Shown: piece after piece, positions 1-6,271 of the stretch | Layout of the letters: every line of letters starts with the position of its first letter | How positions within the stretch are numbered: the stretch's first letter is position 1 | Assembly: GCA_002348825.1 (NCBI GenBank) | Contig: DEBN01000035.1 | Coordinates: 1 to 6,771, forward strand | DNA: 6,771 bases | From: Gammaproteobacteria bacterium UBA2955 | GTDB lineage: Bacteria > Pseudomonadota > Gammaproteobacteria > Pseudomonadales > Azotimanducaceae | Direction: 5' to 3' | The notes under the pieces: model-generated | Databases searched by the model: none | What the model was told of the DNA's origin: nothing | What the model saw: only the letters and a program-made list of their open reading frames with translations | Program-made: the position numbers and the translations under genes

Positions 1-374
1 GCGCCCATAAAAGAGTAGTGCCAATTGGAGACGCTGCCTATCTCGCCATCTTCAGCCATCTCACGAAGCCGTTCCAGCGGGAACCATATGTTCGGGTCTT
101 GTTGATAGGCGCTACGATCAAAATTCGTGCTGACGTGGGAGACTACAAGGTCTCCAAAGTCAATGTCTCCGGGAATTAACCGGTAGTCGACAGCACCCAC
201 TTTGAATGGATCGTCTAACCTTCTGTGTAGACCAGCGGTAGAGACTATCGCGATCGTCGCCTCAGCAAGACTCGGTGGGGTAACCCAGGGCGCAAGCTCA
301 ACCGGCCGCATCTCCGAGGCCAACACCTTCATATTTTCCGCTTCTACTTCGTGAAGATCAGTAAGCCGCACCAT
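1..374 (-). CDS. GrdB-like reductase family protein, N-terminal part (gene runs off left edge)
   Basis: A minus-strand reading frame starts at ATG (372-374) and stays open for 124 complete codons to the window edge, so the C-terminal part, including the Cys/Sec active-site region, is not visible. Upstream in the mRNA is a purine-rich AAGG about 9 nt before the ATG. The protein shares landmarks with the full-length paralogue at 1682-2854: a beta-strand-like IAIVSTAGLH near residues 41-50 (IVTTAALH in the paralogue), SxNFDR near 82-87, FPLERLREMA near 98-107, and HYSFMG at 119-124. From family knowledge, these belong to the glycine/sarcosine/betaine/D-proline reductase selenoprotein B (GrdB) family. 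That family catalyses C-N reductive cleavage in clostridia, but its proteobacterial members have no settled function. Whether this copy carries Sec or Cys cannot be told here. The gene is divergent from the crotonase gene at 626 and may share its control region. Confidence 0.85.
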   Translation of the reverse strand, partial: MVRLTDLHEVEAENMKVLASEMRPVELAPWVTPPSLAEATIAIVSTAGLHRRLDDPFKVGAVDYRLIPGDIDFGDLVVSHVSTNFDRSAYQQDPNIWFPLERLREMAEDGEIGSVSNWHYSFMG

Positions 375-625
375 CGAGAATGACCTTTCCCCTTATTTCG
401 TGACAAATTAAGGCACATCGTGAATTCACCGGTCAATTACGAATTGAGAAAAATCTATCAGCTATTATTTTAATTATCGTGAGCTCATAGCTGACACTCC
501 TGCCTGTTCCGTCACATTAGACTCGACGTAAAGTTTCCATGGGCCATAAAAAACCAGCTCGTAGGCGAAAATAAACCACCGCAGATAGTAGACTGAACGG
601 AAAGCACTTATTTTTTGGAGGGCAG
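375..625. promoter_or_regulatory. Divergent intergenic control region with three dyads
   Basis: This AT-rich spacer lies between the divergent GrdB-like and crotonase genes and should hold promoters for both. Three dyads lie within 75 bp: a perfect 10-bp palindrome GTGAATTCAC (420-429), TCAATT-ACG-AATTGA (433-447), and an 8-bp inverted repeat TCAGCTAT (458-465) / ATAGCTGA (487-494) with a 21-bp spacer that contains GAGCTC. On the minus strand, TTGACC (431-436) is a possible -35 for the left gene, but no good -10 follows at 17 bp. No convincing sigma-70 promoter was found for the crotonase gene. The dyads could be operators for a dimeric regulator; this is inference, and AT-rich DNA gives such repeats by chance. 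Confidence 0.4.
617..622 (+). promoter_or_regulatory. Shine-Dalgarno site for the crotonase gene
   Basis: GGAGGG lies 3 nt before the ATG at 626, or about 5 nt counting from the end of the GGAG core. It is a strong site and fixes the start of the crotonase reading frame. Confidence 0.75.
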
Positions 626-1405
626 ATGAGCGACCTACTTTACGAAGTAAAAGACCACGTTGGCGTGATTACTCTAAACCGGCCAGATGCGATGAATTCG
701 CTGACCTATCAGTTGTACGCCGACCTCGAGGATACGGTGCGTTCCAGTGAGGCAAGAGCCTTGGTGATTACCGGCAATGGGCGCGCTTTCTGCGCCGGTG
801 ACGATATGAAACAAATACTCGGTAGCGGTAAACCTGCGCCTGCGGAATTCCGTGATCGAGCGAAGAAAACCGGTGGCCTTACGCCTGCAGCAGATGCCCT
901 CCTGCATACTGACATTCCAGTCATCGCGGCTATCAACGGACCGGCAGTCGGTTGGGGCATGGAGCTTGCACTGATGGCAGATATTCGCGTGGCATCCGAG
1001 CATGCCAAGTTCGGCGAACTGTTCGTGGTGCGTGGCTTGTGCTGCGATGCGCCGGGCCTAGGTCGCTTGGCGCAATTGGTGGGCAGAGAGACCGCCGCCG
1101 AGCTGCTGTTCACGGGCGACGTGATCGATGCTCATCGAGCTAAAATTCTGGGACTGGTGGGCCGCGTGGTGCCCCACGATGATTTACTGCCGACCGCGAT
1201 GGAGATCGCGCATAAGATTGCCCGCAATCCTCCTTTGGCGGTCCAGGCTTTAAAAGCCGGACTGCGTCGCACCACGGAACCCGATTGGCGCGATACCGGT
1301 CGCTGGGCGATTGAGCAGATTACTCGATTGCGTGGAACGGAAGATTCCAAAGAGGGTGTCGCTGCCTTTCTAGAAAAGCGCGAACCTGTTTATCAAGGCC
1401 GGTGA
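626..1405 (+). CDS. Enoyl-CoA hydratase/isomerase (crotonase) family protein
   Basis: The 259-residue product has the usual length of a single-domain crotonase and starts at ATG behind GGAGGG. The first oxyanion-hole segment is at residues 54-60 (AFCAGDD), and the second is in the PVIAAINGPAVGWGMEL stretch (98-114). These bind the acyl-CoA thioester and stabilise its enolate. The first catalytic glutamate of enoyl-CoA hydratase (Glu144 in the rat enzyme) is matched by Glu113. The second (rat Glu164) is replaced by Phe133. An aspartate, Asp141 in the GLCCDAPG segment, occupies the position used as catalytic acid by isomerase-type members such as PaaG and dienoyl-CoA isomerase. I therefore infer a double-bond or ring isomerase, or another non-hydratase reaction; the substrate is unknown. 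The C-terminal part (about 160-259) is the normal helical trimerisation region. It is transcribed towards the convergent selenoprotein gene and away from the left GrdB-like gene. The enzyme should be cytoplasmic, with no signal peptide seen. Confidence 0.93.
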   Translation: MSDLLYEVKDHVGVITLNRPDAMNSLTYQLYADLEDTVRSSEARALVITGNGRAFCAGDDMKQILGSGKPAPAEFRDRAKKTGGLTPAADALLHTDIPVIAAINGPAVGWGMELALMADIRVASEHAKFGELFVVRGLCCDAPGLGRLAQLVGRETAAELLFTGDVIDAHRAKILGLVGRVVPHDDLLPTAMEIAHKIARNPPLAVQALKAGLRRTTEPDWRDTGRWAIEQITRLRGTEDSKEGVAAFLEKREPVYQGR

Positions 1406-1596
1406 GAGACTAAGAGGCATTAGAAACATAAAGCTGTATATAAAATGCCCTCCAGCCATGGGCCCCGCATATCTGGAACGCCTGTCTTAATTGGTTCTCA
1501 GCAATCGTACGAGATGGGCAACTGCACAAAGTCTGTAGAAATATTAGTGTAACTTCATGTTGTTCAGAATTTTTGCCTCGATCCGATGCCGAACCA

Positions 1597-1620
1597 CGCC
1601 CAACCAGCGTTGGTTGGGCG
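1597..1620. terminator. Perfect 10-bp hairpin between convergent genes
   Basis: CGCCCAACCA (1597-1606) and its exact complement TGGTTGGGCG (1611-1620) flank the 4-nt loop GCGT. The hairpin sits between the stop of the crotonase gene (1405) and the stop of the minus-strand selenoprotein gene (1682), where a bidirectional terminator is expected. No run of T follows the stem on either strand, so it is not a classical rho-independent terminator. It may act as a transcript-end stabiliser, a rho-associated barrier or a short repeat element. The rest of 1406-1681 shows no credible gene. Confidence 0.5.
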
Positions 1621-1681
1621 CTGCTATCTTCCTCTTCCCTTGTTTGGAGATATCAAAACAGCGGCTTATCTGTACCTTCTT

Positions 1682-2854
1682 TTACTCTCTACCCGCCGGT
1701 GCCAAGCCAAACCACACCTCTTGCGCTACGTGCTTGTCTCGCATCGCGCGACGCGCTTTTAAGACTACGTCTCCTGCCTCGGTCTGCTCATAAAACCATT
1801 GCTCTGTCGCCCACGGCTCGATCGGTACTTCGGCAAGTTCGCACGCCAGTTCTTCGTAGTAGCTCCGAATATCATGCACGGTTCCGTAAATCGACTCGGC
1901 TGAAAATCCGAGCGTTTCCCAGTGCTCCCCTTCCGCGATTTGTGCAAATTTTGCCAACGCGTCAGGGATATCTACAGCACTGATGCGCATACCTACAGAG
2001 GTCTTCTTGCTCTTTTCGAGGGCGCGCTGGTACGCCGCTTTTAACGCCTGAGCTTCGTCCACTGCGGGATGCAAATCAGGGTTCAATCGCGCCGGCAGCG
2101 CGCAATTCAGCGGCTCGCTATCGGTGGCGCTAATACTTACCGGAAAATCTCTAATAACCGGGCCTTTGGTTTCTTTGAGCAATTCAAAAGCAGACAGCAT
2201 GACCTGAGTCTGAAACTCTTTATCGTCAGGTTTCCCCAGGGACAAGCCCAACGGAAAATCAGTGTAGAGCGCTCTGGGGACACCCATTCGTTCAGCAATT
2301 CTCCGCAGTGGTGTAAGGACTAATGTAGAGAGGCCCGCCGCTTCAAAAACATGGGCAAGCGTACACACGGTACGCGGACAAAGAGGTCATGTGCCGGTAA
2401 GCAGAACAACGTCGACCTGCTCATCCAGCATTCTTTTCGCGCAATCCGGACCGGAGTCTAGGCGGATTTCTGAGACAGTGGCTGATTGATTACCCGCGAA
2501 CGAGTAGTGATTTTTCGCTACCGCGCCAATAATGCCGGCGCTCGCCATTTCTTGTAGCCGATCGATGGGGAATACAACATTCATATCCGCCGCAAATCCG
2601 CCTCGATCAAAATTCACACTGTGGTGCCCTAATTTAAGATTCTTCGCGCTGCTCGATAACGTTTCATAATGGTGGTCACTGTCGCCCAAAGCGAAACCGG
2701 CTCCGTCTTGATGAAGAGCCGCTGTTGTGACGATGGCTACTTTAGAAGCGTTCAACGGTTTTGCTGCATTGAAATCACATTGGGGGAATTCTGGAATCGG
2801 AAGAGTTTCAGAAAATTTCGCTATCGCTTTATCGTCTTTGCCGAATATGGACAC
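1682..2854 (-). CDS. GrdB-like selenoprotein (in-frame UGA read as selenocysteine)
   Basis: One minus-strand reading frame of 390 residues is interrupted only by TGA at 2387-2389 (residue 156). The family is glycine/sarcosine/betaine/D-proline reductase selenoprotein B (GrdB). Before the TGA are VAIVTTAALH (39-48), SVNFDR (79-84), FPIDRL (95-100) and HYSFAG (116-121), all matched in the left-edge paralogue. The motif is then T-U156-P-L-C159-P-R-T-V-C164, giving a U-x-x-C redox pair like the Sec motif of GrdB. After it come FPLG (200-203), GKPDD (207-211) and a long helical C-terminus ending WFGLAPAGRE, so the protein looks full length. A hairpin of SECIS type begins 11 nt after the UGA. The downstream half has no Shine-Dalgarno or good start of its own, which argues against two genes. 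The GTG start (2852-2854) has GAGG 9 nt upstream, and an in-frame TGA about 24 codons further upstream limits any extension. In clostridial GrdB the Sec attacks the substrate C-N bond; the substrate here is unknown. The alternative is a nonsense-mutated pseudogene, which I think unlikely. Confidence 0.88.
2359..2375 (-). promoter_or_regulatory. Putative bacterial SECIS hairpin
   Basis: Read on the minus strand, GCGUAC-CGUGU-GUACGC forms a perfect 6-bp stem with a 5-nt loop. It starts exactly 11 nt after the in-frame UGA. Bacterial SECIS elements lie inside the coding region just after the UGA, with a short stem and a G (often GU) at the start of the apical loop, where SelB binds. The loop here has G at its second position followed by U, and both the 17-nt size and the 11-nt spacing resemble the minimal upper hairpin of E. 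coli fdhF. A 2-by-2 internal mismatch and two weak pairs below may extend it. There is no bulged U as in fdhF, but that feature is not universal. Confidence 0.78.
2387..2389 (-). other. UGA selenocysteine codon (Sec156)
   Basis: The TGA lies in frame between two family-matching halves of the GrdB-like protein, at the first position of a U-P-L-C motif. Twenty-one bases separate its first base from the GTG that would begin the downstream ORF, so the two halves share one frame. Recoding as Sec restores a full-length protein. Because the codon can be read as a stop, automatic annotation would report two truncated ORFs. Confidence 0.85.
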
Positions 2855-3253
2855 AGCTTCTTGCCTCAGATCATTTGACAGAGAACCTTCCAGTTGAGCA
2901 ACACCAAGTCAAGGTAGACGTCGTTACCCAAGCAGCAAGGCGCTCAGATGTCACCCAAAATCCCTCAATAAGGGAAAAAGGTCTTGCCAAAGGCACTTAA
3001 ATCACGGGCGCGAGAAACAACAGCACACCTGTCACCCACTTCGTCGTTACCATACACAACGAGCGTTTGAGGAAGGCCTCACTTTTAACGCAATTTAGGT
3101 TCGAAGTCGTGGACCTTAATATCGCGCGGCTAAAACCTTTCGAATGGCAGCCGCTTACCGGTGACCTGGACGAAGCAGAGACTGCAAGAGACCCGACCAA
3201 GTTCCAGCAGACTACTGTTCGTTTACGCAACCGTGATCGCTGGGCGGAAAGCC
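2855..3253. other. 399-bp gap with no convincing gene
   Basis: This gap lies between two minus-strand genes. A frame on the plus strand is open from 3001 to 3276 with a possible TTG start at 3067 (69 residues, containing KPFEWQPLTGDLDEAE). It lacks a good Shine-Dalgarno, overlaps the end of the dehydrogenase gene in antisense and resembles no family I know. A small dyad TCCCT-CAATA-AGGGA (2961-2975), read on the minus strand, is followed by TTTT and could be a weak terminator for the dehydrogenase transcript. If so, the selenoprotein gene has its own promoter in 2855-2960, but I see no clear -35/-10 pair. Confidence 0.4.
2957..2980 (-). terminator. Weak rho-independent terminator-like hairpin
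   Basis: On the minus strand the sequence is TCCCT-TATTG-AGGGA followed by TTTT. It lies about 280 nt downstream of the dehydrogenase stop and 107 nt upstream of the selenoprotein start. The stem is only 5 bp and the U tract is short, so termination would be inefficient at best. Confidence 0.3.
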
Positions 3254-4303
3254 CTACACAGCATTCGAAGTATTGAAATCGGGAATTCCTTTCCAGCGCC
3301 CGCCCCCGTTTTCACGCAAGATGGCGATGGTTTTTATCACCTCTGGATTGGCTAAACCCCACGGAGCGACACCTGTCAAAGCGCGAATGATATTCTCTGC
3401 CTGACGAATGGGGCACTCCTGAAGGAAAGTTGGAGAAAATCCTGCCAGATGTGGTGTAACAATTGCATTCGGTAATCGAAGAAGAGGATCTCGAGATTCA
3501 ATTGGTTCGACTTCAGTGACGTCCAGTGCCGCCGCTTCAAGCGCTCCCGAATTAAGCGCAGCGAATAATGCTGCGCCGTCTACCACCGGCCCACGTGAGG
3601 TATTCACGAGCATAGCTGACGGCTTCATAAGCTTCAGAGTATCTTCGTTAATGATATGCCGCGTCTCGGCAGTGAGAGACGTGTGAATCGATATGTAGTC
3701 CGATTCCTTTAATAACTCTTCAAGTGATATCAATTGCACCCCTAAAAGGTCGGCAGTGGTTTGTGGTACGTAGGGATCATGAGCGACAATTTTCGCAGGG
3801 CCAAAACCGCGGATGCGCATGGCGAAGGCACGGCCGATGTCACCGAAGCCAATAACGCCTACCGTATGTCCTGCAATTCTTCGCACAGTTCGCATGTACT
3901 CAACGGTAAGCTTTCTGTCTTCTCGCCACGCACCATCGCGCGTCGTGCGAACACTGTCATATATTCTGCGGGTCAGCGCGAGCAGCATGGCGACTGCATG
4001 ATCAGCCACCTCCGCGGTATTCACGCCAGGCACGTTGCACGCGAGAACCCCGAGTTCCGTAGCAGCATCTAGATCGATCGAGTCCACGCCTACGCCCATG
4101 CGACTGACGACCTTGAGCTTCGGGCAAGCCTGCATTACTGCGCGTGAGGTCAACGGCATGACGCCGACCTGCGCGCCGTCGGCATCTTTGAATAGATCGA
4201 TCATCTCCTGCTCAGACCGACAGATCCCCTCGATCACCTCGAAACCGGCAGCTTCAAACAGATCGACTCGGTTGAATGGGCTGGACTGAAGAGCGATTTT
4301 CAT
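3254..4303 (-). CDS. D-2-hydroxyacid dehydrogenase (phosphoglycerate dehydrogenase-like)
   Basis: The 349-residue product is an NAD-dependent 2-hydroxyacid dehydrogenase of the family that includes D-3-phosphoglycerate dehydrogenase. It interconverts a D-2-hydroxyacid and its 2-oxoacid in the cytoplasm. The Rossmann motif GFGDIG is at 152-157 (VGVIGFGDIGRAFAMRI). Asp176 in IVAHDPY ends the second beta strand, which favours NAD over NADP. The catalytic triad is visible as Arg237 (NTSRGPVVDG), Glu266 (DVTEVEP) and His285 (IVTPHLAG). The Arg-Glu spacing of 29 equals that of E. coli SerA as I recall it. The substrate-binding part is split around the NAD domain, with VSRMGVGVDSIDLDAA at 66-81. There is no C-terminal ACT regulatory domain, so it is a short form and not obviously the serine-pathway enzyme. 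The ATG start has AAGG 7 nt upstream. It points the same way as the selenoprotein gene but is 399 bp away, so co-transcription is uncertain. Confidence 0.93.
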   Translation of the reverse strand: MKIALQSSPFNRVDLFEAAGFEVIEGICRSEQEMIDLFKDADGAQVGVMPLTSRAVMQACPKLKVVSRMGVGVDSIDLDAATELGVLACNVPGVNTAEVADHAVAMLLALTRRIYDSVRTTRDGAWREDRKLTVEYMRTVRRIAGHTVGVIGFGDIGRAFAMRIRGFGPAKIVAHDPYVPQTTADLLGVQLISLEELLKESDYISIHTSLTAETRHIINEDTLKLMKPSAMLVNTSRGPVVDGAALFAALNSGALEAAALDVTEVEPIESRDPLLRLPNAIVTPHLAGFSPTFLQECPIRQAENIIRALTGVAPWGLANPEVIKTIAILRENGGGRWKGIPDFNTSNAV

Positions 4304-4951
4304 AAAACGGCCTTGTTACTGGGTAGCCCTGAGTATAAGCCTCATAGTGGATGTGTGGCTGTCATGATCTTTTACCCATAGTTGGTTTCAAACAGAAGAC
4401 GCAATGCAGGTTTCTTACCAACGCGCGACAGGTTCAGATGGCCTAGCTTGTTGACGTCGACCATAAACGAGCCTCATTTGTTCTATTTCACTTTGCAGCT
4501 GTGTTGTTCTATCGCGCATATATTGCATGCGATGACACGCAAGCTGTCACGGAAAATAGCTGCAGTTTGCTCGCCTGCGCCGCCGTTTCGTTATTCTAGG
4601 CTGAGAGCTCAGTAATTGATTTGGCTTGATCGTTTGGTTTCCTAGTCGCTACCTTGTGAATTTTTCGGTCGGGGGCTGATCCTCTTGTTCCTGAAAGACC
4701 GTCGCAGATTGCTGGTTCACCCTTTGTTTGACCGCAGTTTTTACGATGCTCAAGGAAACACCAATAGACTTATAAGGTCCTGAAGGCAGAGAGGTGTTGG
4801 CTTTATAGGCTTCGATATGGCGCTCGCCTGAAAATGGTATCCTGAACAAACAGGCGAAGATTGCGAAAGCTACGGCGAAGAATCGCCTGGCTATAGTGCC
4901 CGCGCCGAAAAACGCCGTGACGCGACAACGAAAACAAAAAGGACTGAAGAA
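4304..4951. other. 648-bp divergent intergenic region, no convincing gene
   Basis: It separates the minus-strand dehydrogenase from the plus-strand MDR gene and should carry both promoters. On the minus strand, TATACT (plus 4332-4337) is a fair -10 about 28 nt before the dehydrogenase ATG, but no -35 stands out. A dyad CTGAG-AG-CTCAG lies at 4601-4612 and a small hairpin GGCGA-AGAA-TCGCC at 4874-4887. A minus-strand frame ending at 4649 is open back into the MDR gene. It reads a hydrophobic stretch (FFAVAFAIFACLF) then RIPFSGERHIEAYKANTSLP, but its only start near there is TTG (4847-4849), without a good ribosome site. I do not call it. A plus-strand TTG frame at 4382-4615 is also unsupported. 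Confidence 0.4.
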
Positions 4952-5953
4952 ATGAGAGCTTTACGAGTTATAAAACCTGGCGGTCTGGATCACCTTGAAC
5001 TCGACGAGGTGCAGATCGCGGAGCCAGGCCCCGGGGAAATACGTGTTCGCTGGCGTGCAAGTTCTCTCAATTACCATGACCTATTGGTCGCCAATGGCGG
5101 GATCGCCGTTGCCGACGGTCGCATCCCAATGTCAGACGGAGCCGGCGAAGTTGATGCAATAGGTGCCGGGGTATCCCGCTGGCAGGTTGGCGATCAAGTG
5201 ATGTCTCTGTTTTTTCCGAATTGGCAAGAAGGCCGGCACCGACCGGAACTTACTCGGGCGGTCACCGGTGACAGTATCGATGGTTGCGCGTGCGAATACG
5301 CGGTGCTCGCTGAAACCGCGGTTACGCGTATGCCAACAGGACTGTCTTTCGCTGAGGCGGCAACGTTGCCTTGCGCTGGTTTGACGGCATGGCAGGCACT
5401 GATGGCGCGAGGTCAAATGCAGGCCGGCGAGAGCCTGTTGGTTCAGGGCTCAGGAGGCGTTTCGGTAGTGGCGCTACAAATTGCGAAGGCCGCCGGCGTT
5501 TCCGTAATCGCCACCACCTCTTCGAACGAGAAAGGCGAACGGCTAAAAGCGTTGGGCGCAGATCATGTAATCAACTATGCCGAGGATCAGAATTGGAGTG
5601 ATACCGTCAACAAAATAAGTGGTGGTGGCGTAGATCATGTTATCGATATTGGCGGCGGCGCGACGCTTAAGGACTCCATTAATGCTGCGCGCACTTCTGG
5701 TCATATTTCGCTGGTTGGTATTTTGGGAGGCGTCAGCGCAAGCGTAGTCGTTCCGCTGATTTTCGCCAAACAACTGGAAATCCATGGTGTGGCTGTAGGA
5801 AATGCAGCTATGCAAGACGACATGACTCGAGCTATTGAAGCGGGACAAATAAAGCCCGTCATCGATCGTGATTTCGATCTTGCTGATACCGCAGAGGCGT
5901 TTGCTCTGCAGACCAGCGCCCAGCATTTCGGGAAAATCACGCTGTCTATTTAA
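4952..5953 (+). CDS. Zinc-independent MDR family NAD(P)-dependent oxidoreductase
   Basis: The 333-residue product is a medium-chain dehydrogenase/reductase of the quinone oxidoreductase type. An N-terminal GroES-like substrate domain (about 1-125) contains SSLNYHDLLVANG (37-49) and the PMSDGAGEV segment (59-67). The cofactor domain has LVQGSGGVSVVALQIAKAAG (163-182) followed by VSVIATTSSNEK, the usual dinucleotide-binding fold for NAD(P)H in this family. The GADHVINY segment (202-209) is typical. The catalytic-zinc ligands of classical alcohol dehydrogenases are absent (Asn-Tyr-His-Asp where Cys would be), and there is no four-cysteine structural zinc loop. It therefore probably reduces an activated double bond or quinone, or acts on a carbonyl without metal. 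The substrate is unknown. The ATG has AAGGA 8 nt upstream. The stop TAA is followed by a 318-bp gap before the ABM-like gene on the same strand. Confidence 0.92.
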   Translation: MRALRVIKPGGLDHLELDEVQIAEPGPGEIRVRWRASSLNYHDLLVANGGIAVADGRIPMSDGAGEVDAIGAGVSRWQVGDQVMSLFFPNWQEGRHRPELTRAVTGDSIDGCACEYAVLAETAVTRMPTGLSFAEAATLPCAGLTAWQALMARGQMQAGESLLVQGSGGVSVVALQIAKAAGVSVIATTSSNEKGERLKALGADHVINYAEDQNWSDTVNKISGGGVDHVIDIGGGATLKDSINAARTSGHISLVGILGGVSASVVVPLIFAKQLEIHGVAVGNAAMQDDMTRAIEAGQIKPVIDRDFDLADTAEAFALQTSAQHFGKITLSI

Positions 5954-6271
5954 ACCGATACAAAGACAGGGACGCTGGGACAACTGCGCGCGCAGTTTCG
6001 TTAGCAAAAAAAAGCGTGGGGGCGGAAATATAGTTTGTTTTCTTAGCCGCTTTCGCGCAGCGTGCGGCTGGGTGTCTGTGTGTTGGATCGCGCGGCCGCA
6101 AAAGCTGGCTAAGTTATCCACCAGTCTACGGACATTTATGTCGGGCTCACTTCCGGTATTGGCAATGTGCTGACAACGAACGCCGGTGTCGCGGATTGCG
6201 CCTACTTTAACCACCTCCATGCTATAACTCAGCCTGACGCCCTCGCTTAACAAACCTGACCCGGAGATCGC
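5954..6271. other. 318-bp gap with two inverted repeats
   Basis: No gene is supported here; minus-strand frames are antisense continuations of the MDR gene. A perfect 16-bp palindrome AACTGCGCGCGCAGTT (5982-5997) lies 29 nt after the MDR stop, and a longer hairpin AGCCGC/GCGGCT (6045-6050 / 6064-6069) with an inner CGC/GCG pair follows. They may end or stabilise the MDR transcript, but no T tract follows either stem on the plus strand. The palindrome could equally be a protein-binding site. Confidence 0.4.
6263..6266 (+). promoter_or_regulatory. Shine-Dalgarno site deciding the TTG start at 6272
   Basis: GGAG lies 5 nt before TTG at 6272. An in-frame TGA at 6257-6259 rules out any start further upstream, so the TTG is the only early start that keeps the first beta strand. 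Confidence 0.65.

Noticed and set aside
1682..2368. Separate 228-residue gene starting at GTG 2368
   Set aside because: It is in frame with the upstream ORF across a single TGA, has no Shine-Dalgarno, and begins inside the conserved Sec/Cys motif region. One selenoprotein gene explains both halves.
2387..2389. TGA as a nonsense mutation making a pseudogene
   Set aside because: No other stop or frameshift occurs in 390 codons, the TGA falls exactly at the catalytic U-x-x-C position, and a SECIS-like hairpin follows at the right spacing.
2997..3230. Minus-strand 77-residue ORF with a hydrophobic C-terminus
   Set aside because: There is no ribosome site and no known motif, and it competes with an equally unsupported frame on the other strand.
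4451..4479. Sigma-70 promoter with TTGACG as -35
   Set aside because: The hexamer at 17 bp is TCATTT, a poor -10, and no gene begins within a normal leader distance.
4382..4615. Plus-strand 77-residue ORF in the divergent spacer
   Set aside because: It has a TTG start with no Shine-Dalgarno, no family resemblance, and low-complexity shadow-type composition.
4649..4849. Minus-strand small protein with a possible upstream hydrophobic segment
   Set aside because: The only nearby start is a TTG without a clear ribosome site, and the hydrophobic part needs a start inside or near the antisense of the MDR gene. Not ruled out, but unsupported.
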